Below the pieces are notes generated by a model. The model was not told where the DNA came from, did not search any database, and worked only from the letters and a program-made list of their open reading frames with translations. DNA of 64,000 nucleotides from Paenibacillus riograndensis SBR5 (lineage in GTDB: Bacteria; Bacillota; Bacilli; Paenibacillales; Paenibacillaceae). Location of the stretch: contig NZ_LN831776.1 in assembly GCF_000981585.1 (NCBI RefSeq), positions 6,369,187 through 6,433,186 of the forward strand, read 5' to 3'. The position numbers and the translations under genes were made by a program. Positions 1 through 9,234 of the stretch are shown piece after piece (position 1 is the first letter of the stretch; each line of letters starts with the position of its first letter).

Positions 1-937
1 TATCCAGGTCATCTTCGGTAGACTCGGTCCACGGCAGACTCAGCAGCATATCGACATAATTGCGGATCACGCCGCCTTCAGCCGAGCTTGCCGGCATTTT
101 TTCGAGCCGGTCGATCTCTTTCTCAATCTTTTCCTTTACGCGTTCAGGCAGTTCCTTCTCTTCCATCAGGGTGCGCAGCTCATCGGCTTCGCCGGCCCGG
201 CCTTCCTTGTCGCCAAGCTCCTTCTGGATCGCTTTCATTTGCTCACGGAGATAATACTCTTTCTGCGTCTTCTCCATCTGCTTCTTCACCCGCTGGTTGA
301 TCTTGCGTTCGAGTTCCAGCACCTCACGCTCATTGTTGAGGATATCCAGCAGCTTCTCCAGACGTTTGCTGACATCGATGGTCTCCAGGATCTCCTGCTT
401 ATCCTTGATCTTCAGCGCCAAATGGCTCGTAATGACGTCGGCCAGCCGGCCCGGCTCCTCGATATCCGATACGGCGGCGAGCGTTTCGGGAGTGACTTTT
501 TTGGAGAGGCTGATGTAATGCTCGAACTGGTTCAGCACGGTGCGCATCAAGGCATCGCTCTGCTGGTCCACATCCTCTTCCTCAGGCAGCACACGCGCCA
601 TCACCTCGTAATACTCCTCGTTGTCCGTATAGTTAATAATTTCGGCCCGTTCCACGCCTTCCACAAGCACACGGATCGTTCCGTTGGGAAGCTTGAGCAT
701 CTGACGCACATTGGCGACCGTGCCGACCCGAAAAATATCTTCTTGTCCCGGCTCCTCGATATTCACTTCCGACTGGGAGCAGAGGAGAATCAGGTTATCT
801 TCAACCATAGCTTTTTCCAGCGCCCGAACTGACTTCTCGCGTCCCACATCCAGGTGAAGAACCATGCTGGGATATACAAGAAGACCTCTAAGCGGCAATA
901 AAGGAAAACGACGACCTTTGGATTTGCTTTGTATCAT
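1..937 (-). CDS. lon: ATP-dependent protease Lon (LonA), N-terminal part
   Basis: The gene runs off the left edge, so only about 312 N-terminal residues are visible. The reading frame starts MIQSKSKGRRFPLLPLRGLL, the classic start of the LonA substrate-binding (LAN) domain, and continues into the coiled-coil region with the family phrase REQMKAIQKELGD. The AAA+ and Ser-Lys protease domains lie outside the window. The ATG at 937 is preceded by GGGAGGTG eight bases upstream. Lon is a cytosolic hexameric ATP-dependent protease that degrades damaged and regulatory proteins. It lies downstream of lonB on the same strand, behind its own terminator and promoter-like gap, as in B. subtilis, where lonB and lonA are adjacent. 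Confidence 0.95.
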   Translation of the reverse strand, partial: MIQSKSKGRRFPLLPLRGLLVYPSMVLHLDVGREKSVRALEKAMVEDNLILLCSQSEVNIEEPGQEDIFRVGTVANVRQMLKLPNGTIRVLVEGVERAEIINYTDNEEYYEVMARVLPEEEDVDQQSDALMRTVLNQFEHYISLSKKVTPETLAAVSDIEEPGRLADVITSHLALKIKDKQEILETIDVSKRLEKLLDILNNEREVLELERKINQRVKKQMEKTQKEYYLREQMKAIQKELGDKEGRAGEADELRTLMEEKELPERVKEKIEKEIDRLEKMPASSAEGGVIRNYVDMLLSLPWTESTEDDLD

Positions 938-981
938 CGCTTTCGCACCTCCCATGGTTCTCAAGTAGTGTCATATGCTTC

Positions 982-1011
982 ATTCTAACAAAAGCGGCTT
1001 CAAAACACCAA
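982..1011 (-). promoter_or_regulatory. Possible sigma-A promoter of lon
   Basis: On the minus strand TTGGTG and TAGAAT are separated by 18 bases, about 45 bases upstream of the lon start. The -35 is weak. No CtsR-type heptad repeat was seen. Confidence 0.35.
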
Positions 1012-1115
1012 CAGGCCAAGCCCTCCTGCTGCTTTCAGTCCATATAATCCGCTCTGCCAGACCTGTTTTATTATTCGCTGCTTATTCCCGGAATATGTCT
1101 GCACGCTCCTAATGC

Positions 1116-1161
1116 AAAAACAGGCCTCCGAGACACAACCAAATGGTGTGCCGGAAGCCTG
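1116..1161 (-). terminator. Intrinsic terminator after lonB
   Basis: On the minus strand a long imperfect hairpin (CAGGCTTCCGGCACACC pairing with a GGTTGTG..CGGAGGCCTG arm) is followed by TTTTT. It ends the lonB transcript and separates it from lon. Confidence 0.8.
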
Positions 1162-1233
1162 CCGGGATATTACAGCTGCTGATCATAAAAGGAAACGTGG
1201 AGCAGCAGATGGCTAAGCGCCTTCAAGCTTGAA

Positions 1234-2943
1234 TCAACCCGTTGCGCTGTCGCCGCTGGCATCCGCTTTCAGCAGCGAAGGAGCCGCCGAGAAGGTCTCG
1301 CCGGATACGGCCGGCAGGCGCACATCTGCAGTTTCAGCGCCGAACAGATGCCGGAACACTTCCTCCACCGTTTCCATCGGAATCACCTGCAGCGGGGCCA
1401 GATCGGCGAACAGCGACTGCCAGTTCTCTTTGGGAATCAATACCGTGGTGGCCCCTGCCTGGAAGGCTGCCTCCACTTTGGCAATTACGCCGCCTACCGG
1501 CTTCACCCGTCCGTGAATGCCGATCTCTCCGGTAATGGCTACGGTGTTATCCACCGGCAGATGCCGGATGGCAGAGACGATGGCCACCGCCATTGCCACC
1601 CCGGCGGAAGGGCCGTCTATCGGCGTTCCCCCCGGGAAGTTCACATGCAGATCATAGCGGTCCGGCTCCAGGTTCATGGCCCGGAGGACTGTCAGCACAT
1701 TTTCGAGCGAGCCTTTGGCCATGCTCTTGCGCCGAATCGTTCGCGAGCCGCCGCGGGTCTCTTCTTCGTCCACCACTCCGGTCACATTAAGCCTTCCCTG
1801 CCCGCTTTTGGCAGGTGCGGCAGAAACCTCAATCTCAAGCAGCGTCCCCATGCCCGGACCATATACGGCCAGTCCATTGACCAGGCCAATCTGCGGGGAA
1901 GACGGAATCTTGCGCTCAGTGCGCATGGGCAGCTGGCTGCTGCTGGCTACCCACTCGACTTCAGCTGCACTCAGGGTATCCCGTCCTTCAGTTAATGCAA
2001 GTCCCGCTGCCAATTGGATCATGTTGACTGCCTCGCGGCCATTGGTAGCGTATTGCTGCACCACTTCAATGGCTTCGGGACTGGGCTTCAGCCCGATCTT
2101 CTGGACCGCATCGCGCCCGATGACGGCAATCTCCTCCGGCAGCAGCGGCCGGAAATAGATTTCCATACAGCGGGAACGCAGTGCCGGTGAAATTTCCTCC
2201 GGCGAACGCGTGGTGGCACCCACCAGCCGGAAATCGGCCGGCAGGCCATTTTGAAAAATATCGTGAATATACGCAGGTGTATTGCTGTCCTCGGAGTTGT
2301 AGTACGCACTCTCCAGCAGCACTTTACGGTCCTCCAGCACCTTCAGCAGCTTATTCATCTGAATCGGATGCAGCTCTCCAATCTCGTCCAGAAAAAGAAT
2401 GCCGCCATGCGCCTTGGTTACCGCCCCCGGCTTCGGCTGCGGCACACCGGCCACGCCCATTGCCCCTGCTCCCTGATAGATCGGGTCATGCACGGAGCCA
2501 ATCAGCGGATCGGCAATGCCGCGTTCGTCAAAACGGGCGGTGGTGGCATCAATCTCCGTAAATTTCGCATCGCTTTTGAAGGGGGAGAGCCCATTTTTTT
2601 TGGCTTCCTCCATTACCACGCGCGCAGCCGCCGTCTTGCCGACACCAGGCGGCCCGTAAATAATGACATGCTGCGGGTTGGCACTGCACAGTGCCGCTTT
2701 CAGGGCGCGCAGCCCGTCCTTTTGCCCCACGATATCTCCAATGGAAGCCGGACGCGTCTTCTCAGACAGCGGCTTGGTCAGGGAGATCATCCGCATTTTG
2801 CGCAGCTTGTCCAGCTCCTTGCGCGACTCCCGGTCCACCGCCGTTTTATTGGTCTTCTGTCCCCGCAGCAGATTCCAAAAATAAACGCCGATGACCAGCG
2901 CGAAAAAGAGCTGCACGATCATCAGCAATATACTTAATTCCAT
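1234..2943 (-). CDS. lonB: ATP-dependent protease LonB
   Basis: The 569-residue protein has the LonB layout. An N-terminal hydrophobic segment (residues 1-26) anchors it to the membrane, and the LAN domain of LonA is missing. An AAA+ module follows with Walker A GPPGVGKT near residue 97 and Walker B GGILFLDEIGEL near 180. The C-terminal S16 protease domain carries the catalytic Ser in GGTPIDGPSAGVAMA and Lys in GRVKPVGGVIAK. In B. subtilis LonB is made in the forespore under sigma-F; whether that holds here cannot be seen. It lies between ispG and lon and has its own terminator downstream. Confidence 0.95.
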   Translation of the reverse strand: MELSILLMIVQLFFALVIGVYFWNLLRGQKTNKTAVDRESRKELDKLRKMRMISLTKPLSEKTRPASIGDIVGQKDGLRALKAALCSANPQHVIIYGPPGVGKTAAARVVMEEAKKNGLSPFKSDAKFTEIDATTARFDERGIADPLIGSVHDPIYQGAGAMGVAGVPQPKPGAVTKAHGGILFLDEIGELHPIQMNKLLKVLEDRKVLLESAYYNSEDSNTPAYIHDIFQNGLPADFRLVGATTRSPEEISPALRSRCMEIYFRPLLPEEIAVIGRDAVQKIGLKPSPEAIEVVQQYATNGREAVNMIQLAAGLALTEGRDTLSAAEVEWVASSSQLPMRTERKIPSSPQIGLVNGLAVYGPGMGTLLEIEVSAAPAKSGQGRLNVTGVVDEEETRGGSRTIRRKSMAKGSLENVLTVLRAMNLEPDRYDLHVNFPGGTPIDGPSAGVAMAVAIVSAIRHLPVDNTVAITGEIGIHGRVKPVGGVIAKVEAAFQAGATTVLIPKENWQSLFADLAPLQVIPMETVEEVFRHLFGAETADVRLPAVSGETFSAAPSLLKADASGDSATG

Positions 2944-3142
2944 AGGTCATCCTCCTGTTCGCTTCAGTCTACCTGTCCTGTATTTGGCTACTACTAGGTA
3001 GTATAGCCTTTTCGGTCATTCGTAAACGCCTGCATACAGAATTATGCAAACGGAAATACTTAGCAGACAGAGTCATCGTTATGACTGAGCTGAATCAGGC
3101 GGATACACCTCAAGGGGGGCTGGGGGGCTGTCCGGTAAATGA

Positions 3143-3197
3143 TAAAATAAAACGCCCCGCTCTCCTGCCGGTTATCCGGCGGGAGGACGGGACGTCC
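3143..3197 (-). terminator. Intrinsic terminator after ispG
   Basis: Minus-strand hairpin ACGTCCCG..CTCC-CGCCGG / CCGGC-AGGAG..CGGGGCGT followed by TTTTATTTT. It accounts for the right part of the 309-base gap between lonB and ispG. The left part (2944-3140) must hold the lonB promoter, but no clear consensus was found there. Confidence 0.85.
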
Positions 3198-3252
3198 GCT
3201 TAAGATCTTATAATAGCTTACAGAACTCCGGATTCCGCTTCACTCTCGGGAA

Positions 3253-4392
3253 TTATTGCTCTGTGTTGCCTGATTGCACCGCCGGTGCCAGCCCTGCATG
3301 CTTGCGGCCCGGAATTTCGCCGGTGGCTTCAAAATGAACAACGATCGCATCAATCTCCTTCTTCAGCTCGGAGACAAGTTCGGCTTCAGGCACCTTGCGG
3401 ATCATCTGGCCGTAACGGAACAGCAGACCTTCCCCGCGCGCACCGGCAATACCTATGTCGGCTTCACGCGCCTCACCCGGGCCGTTAACCGCGCAGCCCA
3501 GCACGGATACCTTGATCGGCACCTTCAGGTTAGAGATATACTCTTCCACTTCATTAGCGATGGAGAAGAGGTCAATATCCAGCCGTCCGCAGGTCGGGCA
3601 GGAAATCAGCGTAGGCGCGTTAGAAATCAGACCGAAGGTCTTCAGCAGCTCACGGGCCACCTTTACCTCTTCCACCGGATCCGCACTGAGCGAGATCCGC
3701 ACGGTGCTGCCGATGCCCATCGAGAGCAGCGCACCGATCCCGGCCGAGCTCTTCACTGTACCGGCAAACAGCGTGCCGGATTCGGTAATCCCCAGGTGCA
3801 GCGGGTAGGGAATCACTTCCGCGGCCTTGCGGTAGGCTTCGATGGCCATAGGGACATCAGAGGCTTTGAGGGATACGATGATATCATGGAAATCGAGTTC
3901 TTCCAAAATTCCGATATGGTACAGAGCGCTCTCTACCATGGCTTCCGGGGTCGGATAGCCGTATTTCTCCAGGAGATGGCTCTCCAGAGAACCGGCATTG
4001 ACGCCGATACGGATCGGAATGCCTTTTTCCTTACAGGCTTTGACGACTGCTTCCACCTTGTCCCGGCGCCCAATATTGCCCGGATTGATGCGCACCTTGT
4101 CGATGCCGTTCTCTATCGCCAGCAAAGCCAGCTTATAATTAAAATGAATATCCGCCACCAGCGGAATATGAATCCGCGCCTTAATCTCCTTAATAGCTGC
4201 TGCCGCTTCTTCATTGTTGACCGTCACGCGTACAAGCTGACAGCCCGCTTCTTCCAGCCGCAGGATCTCGGCTACCGTTGCTTCGACATCAGCTGTTTTG
4301 GTTGTACACATGCTTTGAATAGCAACCTCGTTGTTTCCCCCAATAATAACCCCGCCAACATTGACGGGACGGGTCTGGTGTCTCAAGAACAT
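3253..4392 (-). CDS. ispG: 4-hydroxy-3-methylbut-2-en-1-yl diphosphate synthase IspG (GcpE)
   Basis: IspG reduces the cyclic diphosphate MEcPP to HMBPP in the non-mevalonate isoprenoid pathway, using a [4Fe-4S] cluster. The protein begins with the family pattern [20 protein letters not shown] and contains [11 protein letters not shown] and RINPGNIG in the TIM barrel. The cluster cysteines are in CPTCGR and [12 protein letters not shown], with the catalytic Glu in the latter. The ATG at 4392 has GGGGGAG six bases upstream and fits the family length (379 residues). An in-frame TTG at 4416 with GGAGGG upstream is an alternative. Its position between clpX and lonB puts an isoprenoid gene inside a proteolysis cluster; no functional link is evident. 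Confidence 0.93.
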   Translation of the reverse strand: MFLRHQTRPVNVGGVIIGGNNEVAIQSMCTTKTADVEATVAEILRLEEAGCQLVRVTVNNEEAAAAIKEIKARIHIPLVADIHFNYKLALLAIENGIDKVRINPGNIGRRDKVEAVVKACKEKGIPIRIGVNAGSLESHLLEKYGYPTPEAMVESALYHIGILEELDFHDIIVSLKASDVPMAIEAYRKAAEVIPYPLHLGITESGTLFAGTVKSSAGIGALLSMGIGSTVRISLSADPVEEVKVARELLKTFGLISNAPTLISCPTCGRLDIDLFSIANEVEEYISNLKVPIKVSVLGCAVNGPGEAREADIGIAGARGEGLLFRYGQMIRKVPEAELVSELKKEIDAIVVHFEATGEIPGRKHAGLAPAVQSGNTEQ

Positions 4393-4505
4393 GGTTTTCT
4401 CCCCCATAACGATCAAAGCTCCACCCTCCCCGCGCCATACAGGCGGTTGTAAGGTGGAGACAATGACTTGTATTGTTAATGACTGTATGGTGAAGGAAAG
4501 GGCTC

Positions 4506-5762
4506 TTAGGCGCTTTCCTCTTTTTTCTTGTCTTTCTTCAGGCTAAGTTCAGGCAGGGACTTCTCCTGCACCACCTGTTCCGTAATGACACAGTCTTTGA
4601 TGTCATCACGTGAAGGCACCTCATACATTACATCGAGCATAATGCTCTCAATAATGGCACGCAAGCCACGGGCACCCGTGTTGCGTTTGATGGCTTCCTT
4701 GGCAATGGCCTCAAGAGCGAGCGGCTCAAACTTCAGCGCTACATTGTCCATTTCCAGCAGCTTGATATACTGCTTGGTGAGTGCATTCTTCGGTTCCGAC
4801 AGAATCCGGACCAGCGTATTCTCATCAAGCGGCTCCAGTGTCGAGATGACCGGCAAACGGCCGACAAACTCGGGGATCAGACCGAACTTGAGCAGGTCTT
4901 CCGGCAATACCATGGACAGATATTCGCCAGTCTTCAGGTCCTTCTGTCCTTCTACTGCCGCATTGAAACCGATGACCTTTTTGCCGATACGGCGTTTGAT
5001 CATTTGTTCCAGGCCGTCAAAAGCCCCGCCGACGATAAACAGAATATTCGTGGTGTCGATCTGAATGAATTCCTGATGCGGATGCTTGCGTCCGCCTTGT
5101 GGAGGTACAGAAGCTACAGTGCCTTCAAGAATCTTCAGCAGAGCCTGCTGCACGCCTTCACCGGAAACGTCACGTGTAATGGACGGATTCTCGGATTTGC
5201 GGGCTACTTTGTCAATTTCATCAATATAGATAATGCCGCGTTCTGCTTTTTCCACATCATAATCAGCAGCCTGAATCAGCTTCAGCAGGATGTTCTCTAC
5301 ATCCTCACCCACATACCCCGCTTCCGTAAGGGAAGTGGCATCTGCGATGGCAAAAGGAACGTTAATAATCTTCGCCATGGTCTGCGCCAAGAGTGTTTTA
5401 CCGGAGCCGGTTGGACCGAGAAGCAGAATGTTGCTCTTCGTCAGCTCCACATCTTCGATCTTGCTCTGGCTGTTGACACGTTTGTAGTGATTGTATACGG
5501 CTACGGAAAGCGATTTCTTCGCTTGCTCCTGGCCGATGACGTATTGATCAAGGATGTCGCGGATTTCCTTCGGCTTCGGAATATCCTTCAGATCCAGCTC
5601 TTCCTCATGGCCGAGCTCCTCTTCCACGATTTCCGTGCACAGCTCGATGCATTCATCACATATATAAACGCCAGGTCCTGCTACAAGCTTGCGAACCTGC
5701 TCTTGGGATTTGCCGCAAAAGGAACATTTCAGCTGCCCTTTTTCATCATTAAATTTAAACAT
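4506..5762 (-). CDS. clpX: ClpX, ATPase subunit of the ClpXP protease
   Basis: ClpX unfolds tagged substrates and feeds them to ClpP. The 418-residue protein has the N-terminal C4 zinc domain (CSFCGKS at 15-21 and CDECIELC at 35-42), Walker A GPTGSGKT near 115, Walker [10 protein letters not shown], the RKHPHQEF loop and the IGF tripeptide (VIGFNA) that docks into ClpP. It ends with a Lys/Glu-rich tail. It is 12 bases downstream of clpP, so the two are almost certainly cotranscribed. Confidence 0.97.
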   Translation of the reverse strand: MFKFNDEKGQLKCSFCGKSQEQVRKLVAGPGVYICDECIELCTEIVEEELGHEEELDLKDIPKPKEIRDILDQYVIGQEQAKKSLSVAVYNHYKRVNSQSKIEDVELTKSNILLLGPTGSGKTLLAQTMAKIINVPFAIADATSLTEAGYVGEDVENILLKLIQAADYDVEKAERGIIYIDEIDKVARKSENPSITRDVSGEGVQQALLKILEGTVASVPPQGGRKHPHQEFIQIDTTNILFIVGGAFDGLEQMIKRRIGKKVIGFNAAVEGQKDLKTGEYLSMVLPEDLLKFGLIPEFVGRLPVISTLEPLDENTLVRILSEPKNALTKQYIKLLEMDNVALKFEPLALEAIAKEAIKRNTGARGLRAIIESIMLDVMYEVPSRDDIKDCVITEQVVQEKSLPELSLKKDKKKEESA

Positions 5763-5774
5763 CTTACCACCCCT

Positions 5775-6365
5775 TTAAGATTTGATCGGTGAAGAGAGCA
5801 CCTGGTCAATCAGCCCGTATTCCTTCGCTTCTTCCGCGCTCATGAAGTTATCGCGGTCTGTGTCCCGTTCGATTTTTTCAAGGGGCTGACCTGTGCGATC
5901 TACATATATTTGATTCAGCTTCTGTCTCGTTTTCAGAATCCAGTCGGTATGAATCCAGATATCGGATGCCTGCCCCTGAACGCCGCCGAGCGGTTGGTGA
6001 ATCATCACTTCACTGTTGGCGAGTGCGTATCTTTTGCCTGGAGCCCCTGCCGTAAGCAACAGCGATCCCATGCTTGCCGCCATGCCCACACAGATCGTCG
6101 AGACATCCGGCTTGATGTATTGCATCGTATCATATATACCCATGCCGGCTGTCACAGAACCACCGGGCGAGTTGAGGTACAGGTGAATGTCTTTTTCGGG
6201 GTCATCTGCTGCCAGGAACAGCAATTGGGCAATGACCAGATTGGCGACATCATCGTCAATCGCACTGCTTAGGAAGATGATGCGATCCTTGAGCAATCTG
6301 GAATAGATATCGTATGACCGTTCTCCCCGACTTGTTGATTCTACAACCATTGGTACCAGACTCAT
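5775..6365 (-). CDS. clpP: ClpP, Ser protease subunit of Clp proteases
   Basis: The 196 residues match the usual ClpP length. The catalytic triad is visible: Ser in [11 protein letters not shown] (about residue 98), His in MIHQPLGG (about 123) and Asp in [11 protein letters not shown] (about 172). The N-terminal [20 protein letters not shown] is the family hallmark, including the axial-pore region. It is first in the clpP-clpX pair and follows the tig terminator. No CtsR tandem heptad was found in the 200 bases upstream. Confidence 0.97.
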   Translation of the reverse strand: MSLVPMVVESTSRGERSYDIYSRLLKDRIIFLSSAIDDDVANLVIAQLLFLAADDPEKDIHLYLNSPGGSVTAGMGIYDTMQYIKPDVSTICVGMAASMGSLLLTAGAPGKRYALANSEVMIHQPLGGVQGQASDIWIHTDWILKTRQKLNQIYVDRTGQPLEKIERDTDRDNFMSAEEAKEYGLIDQVLSSPIKS

Positions 6366-6559
6366 GCCACCAACCTCTTTTCTCTGTACAGATTAGTCTT
6401 TCCGTTTCAGAAATATTTTAACACGTTCAAGGCGCGATGTCATTTTTTCACTTCTGCACCGTATCGCATTGTACATGTGCCTGCCATTATAGCGCAAATC
6501 CCATGATAATGCCAATCACTCTGACTGTGACTATGTATCGTATTCGTTCTCCGTCGATA

Positions 6560-6597
6560 AAAAATAAGGCACGTAAAGAAATTACGTGCCTTATCTA
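6560..6597 (-). terminator. Intrinsic terminator after tig
   Basis: Perfect 13-bp stem ATAAGGCACGTAA / TTACGTGCCTTAT with a five-base loop, followed on the minus strand by TTTTTT. It makes tig a separate transcript from clpP-clpX. Confidence 0.9.
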
Positions 6598-6654
6598 TGT
6601 TTATGGAGGCCGCCTATCTGGCCGTTCTAGATGGAGTCCAGCCTCCGAAAAGGA

Positions 6655-7995
6655 TTATTCAGCGCTTGCTTCTTCTGGTGCAGCTTCTTCTTGTGTAGCT
6701 GGAGCTTCAACTTCTACACTGTTCTCCACGAGGAAATCAATGGTCTTGCGCAGCGAAATTTCATCGTTCAAGCTGCTCAGGGAACCGTTGGCTGCCAGAA
6801 TGCTGCGGATTTCTTCAGGAGTACGTTTGAAGGATTCAGCCATAGAAGCGAGTTCTGCATTCACTTCTTCTTCGGAAACCTCAATGTTCTCTGCCTTTGC
6901 GATAACTTCCAGAACCAGATTGTTGCGGACGCGTTTTTCAGCATCGCCCTTCATCTGAAGCTCCAGATCTTCACGGGTCTGGCCGGAGAAGCTCAGGAAC
7001 ATATCCATGTTCATACCCTGCTGGCGCAGACGGTTATCGAAATCACGAACCATGTTGGCTACTTCACTTGCGATCATGGCATCAGGAATTTCAACTTCGG
7101 CATTAGCTGCCGCTGCGTCAACTACCGCAGTTTCACGTGCGCCTTTGAGTTCTTCCTGCTTGCGGGATTCGAGCTGTGCTTTCAGATCTGCTTTGTATTC
7201 TTCAAGCGTATCGAATTCACTTACATCCTTCGCAAATTCGTCGTCCAGCTCAGGAAGCTGTTTGCGTTTGATTTCGTGTACTTTTACTTTGAATACTGCC
7301 GCTTTGCCGGCAAGGTTCTCAGCATGGTAAGCCTCTGGGAAAGTCACTTCAACATCCTTGAAGTCTCCTGTAGACATGCCCACAACCTGCTCTTCAAAAC
7401 CTGGAATGAAGGAATTGCTTCCCAGCTCCAGGGAGTGGCGTTCTGCCTGGCCGCCTTCGAATTGCACGCCATCCACAGATCCGTCAAAGTCAATCACAGC
7501 AATGTCGCCGTTAGCTGCGGGCTCGTCATCAACCACAACAAGCTCAGCATGACGCTCCTGCAGACGCTTCAATTCAGCGTTCAGCTCATCTTCCGTAATT
7601 TCAGCCTTCTGAGCCGGAACTTCGAGACCTTTGTACTGGCCCAGTACCACTTCAGGCTTAACGGTTACCTTAGCTTTGAAGATGAATGGCTGGCCTTTGG
7701 CAAATTGCTCAATATCCACTTCAGGACGGTCTACAGGGAAGATATCGGTTTCTTCAACCGCTTCACCGTAAGCTTCCGGAAGAAGAATGTCGATGGCATC
7801 CTGGTACAGGCTTTCCACACCAAAACGGGATTCAAAAATCGGCCGCGGCACTTTGCCTTTGCGGAAACCAGGCACGTTGGCTTTCTTCACTACTTTATTA
7901 AAAGCTTTGTCGAGCGCTGCAGCTACGCGTTCTGCTCCTACTTCGACTTCTAGAACTCCAAGGTTCTTCTCTATTTTTTCCCAGGTTGCTTTCAT
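6655..7995 (-). CDS. tig: Trigger factor (ribosome-associated chaperone, peptidyl-prolyl isomerase)
   Basis: Trigger factor binds nascent chains at the ribosome exit tunnel. The 446-residue protein has the N-terminal ribosome-binding motif in NVPGFRKGKVPR (about residues 40-50), a central FKBP-type PPIase domain (AANGDIAVIDFDGSVDG, GSNSFIPGFEEQVVGM) and a long helical C-terminal chaperone domain with an acidic Ala/Glu-rich tail. The start has GGAGGG 11 bases upstream. It is monocistronic, with its own promoter overlapping the end of the upstream gene and a strong terminator. Confidence 0.96.
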   Translation of the reverse strand: MKATWEKIEKNLGVLEVEVGAERVAAALDKAFNKVVKKANVPGFRKGKVPRPIFESRFGVESLYQDAIDILLPEAYGEAVEETDIFPVDRPEVDIEQFAKGQPFIFKAKVTVKPEVVLGQYKGLEVPAQKAEITEDELNAELKRLQERHAELVVVDDEPAANGDIAVIDFDGSVDGVQFEGGQAERHSLELGSNSFIPGFEEQVVGMSTGDFKDVEVTFPEAYHAENLAGKAAVFKVKVHEIKRKQLPELDDEFAKDVSEFDTLEEYKADLKAQLESRKQEELKGARETAVVDAAAANAEVEIPDAMIASEVANMVRDFDNRLRQQGMNMDMFLSFSGQTREDLELQMKGDAEKRVRNNLVLEVIAKAENIEVSEEEVNAELASMAESFKRTPEEIRSILAANGSLSSLNDEISLRKTIDFLVENSVEVEAPATQEEAAPEEASAE

Positions 7996-8075
7996 ATTAT
8001 ACTTTTCCCTCCAAAAATAGGTTACATGTTTTCTTTAAAAAAATTCACGTAATTCACGCACAGAATAACCATTAT

Positions 8076-8104
8076 ATTATATACAACATTACTTCATTTA
8101 TCAA
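8076..8104 (-). promoter_or_regulatory. Sigma-A promoter of tig
   Basis: TTGATA - 17 bases - TATAAT on the minus strand, about 80 bases upstream of tig. The -35 box overlaps the last codons of the YsoA-like gene. Confidence 0.75.
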
Positions 8105-9023
8105 GTAGAGAACTCTTTACAAATCCTTTGAGAGAGCGGTAAGCCCCCTCGAATTGAAAGCGCATGCTGCCCGTGATTCCGTACATGGCCCGCGTTTCCT
8201 CTTCCTGCCGCGTTCCGTTCAGGCTCTCGGACACCATCTGGTGCAGCGCACCGGCCCAGATATCCAGCTGCTCGTCCTCTCCCTCCAGAAGCTTGCGGTA
8301 CTCCGCTGAGCCGTAGACCGACATCATGAACTGACCCCACAGCTCCTGTGCAAAATAATACAGCGTCGGCTCATGCACTTCCGCCTGTTCGGCCACCCGC
8401 TCCAGCACCTGGCCCACCTGCGGCGGAAATTCTTCATTCGTCAGCGGCACCTTCTCAATCTCGACATCTGCGACTTCCCCTCCGCGCTTAAGTCCGATGG
8501 TGCCCTGCGCTCCCCGGCGGCGGAGTGTCTGCAGCGTGCGGAACTGCAAAAGCGGGTGAACCGCTGCCTGCTCCAGCCAGCCTATAAGCGCCTCGTCAAC
8601 TTGTCCCCCTTCCAGATAGGACAGCTGCTCAAGCGCGAGTATCGTCGACTCTGATAAAGGCTCGTTCATGACCTTCTTCAGCAGCTTGTCAGGATAATCC
8701 GCATCCTCTTCAAGCTTCGACTTGGCCAAAATCCGGGCCATGTCCTCTTCCTTCAGATCCTGCTCACTCCCGGAGGGTTCCCTGTCTCCCTCCGCGTCAC
8801 GGGATGCATAGGGGAAGGCAGCCTCCAGCCAGTCCAGCAGCGACTGCCATTCCTGATAGTGCCGCTCGTCCTGGCCCTGGCATTGCAGCAAAAACCGCAG
8901 CAGTTCCATCGCTTCCCCGTAACGTTCACTCTCCAGCATTACCGTTAACTGGATCTGGTAGTAATCCAGCGTCTTCGGAAACAGCACGATATTCTCTTTG
9001 GCGGGGGAATTCGAATGATTAAT
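8094..9023 (-). CDS. YsoA-like helical repeat protein, probably with an ATT start
   Basis: A soluble protein of about 309 residues without signal peptide or membrane segment, rich in Glu and Leu, with helix-turn-helix repeat character (SERYGEAMELLRFLLQCQG; LQTLRRRGAQGTIGLKRGG), as in TPR-like proteins. B. subtilis has the TPR protein YsoA directly upstream of tig, so this is the likely counterpart; its function is unknown. Start choice: a perfect AAAGGAGGTG lies inside the frame and is followed seven bases later by ATT at 9023, with no ATG, GTG or TTG in reach. The only upstream candidates (TTG 9056, ATG 9050) lie just after the predicted transcription start and have no ribosome binding site. 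ATT is therefore the best-supported start. Confidence 0.75.
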   Translation of the reverse strand: MNHSNSPAKENIVLFPKTLDYYQIQLTVMLESERYGEAMELLRFLLQCQGQDERHYQEWQSLLDWLEAAFPYASRDAEGDREPSGSEQDLKEEDMARILAKSKLEEDADYPDKLLKKVMNEPLSESTILALEQLSYLEGGQVDEALIGWLEQAAVHPLLQFRTLQTLRRRGAQGTIGLKRGGEVADVEIEKVPLTNEEFPPQVGQVLERVAEQAEVHEPTLYYFAQELWGQFMMSVYGSAEYRKLLEGEDEQLDIWAGALHQMVSESLNGTRQEEETRAMYGITGSMRFQFEGAYRSLKGFVKSSLLDK

Positions 9024-9062
9024 GAGGGCACCTCCTTTTCTCCGAACCATGATCAATTGTAG

Positions 9063-9090
9063 ATTATAGCATATCCCACTGCGGTTTCAA
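9063..9090 (-). promoter_or_regulatory. Sigma-A promoter of the YsoA-like gene
   Basis: Minus-strand TTGAAA - 16 bases - TATAAT. Transcription would start near 9056, leaving a short leader carrying AAAGGAGGTG before the proposed ATT start. Confidence 0.7.
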
Positions 9091-9099
9091 AAAAACAGG

Positions 9100-9128
9100 T
9101 TGAAAAAGTTATCTACATATGGTAACAT
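9100..9128 (+). promoter_or_regulatory. Possible promoter of tRNA-Arg
   Basis: TTGAAA - 17 bases - TAACAT, about 32 bases upstream of the tRNA 5' end. The -10 is off consensus. Confidence 0.45.
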
Positions 9129-9160
9129 AATTTTTGCTTGCTTTTCAGTAATGCTCTTAT

Positions 9161-9234
9161 GTCCCGGTAGCTCAGCTGGATAGAGCATGCGCCTTCTAAG
9201 CGCACGGTCGGGGGTTCGAATCCCTCCCGGGACG
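9161..9234 (+). tRNA. tRNA-Arg (anticodon UCU)
   Basis: A 74-base cloverleaf: acceptor GTCCCGG / CCGGGAC, D arm with AGCTCAGCTGGATAGAGC, anticodon stem TGCGC/GCGCA around loop CTTCTAA (anticodon TCT, reads AGA), T arm GGGGGTTCGAATCCCTC, discriminator G. CCA is not encoded. A terminator hairpin follows at 9243-9267 and is then repeated in tandem. A second copy with the same anticodon lies at 34363-34436 on the other strand. Confidence 0.97.

Noticed and set aside
6366..6440. CtsR operator upstream of clpP
   Set aside because: No tandem AGGTCAAA-like heptads were found.
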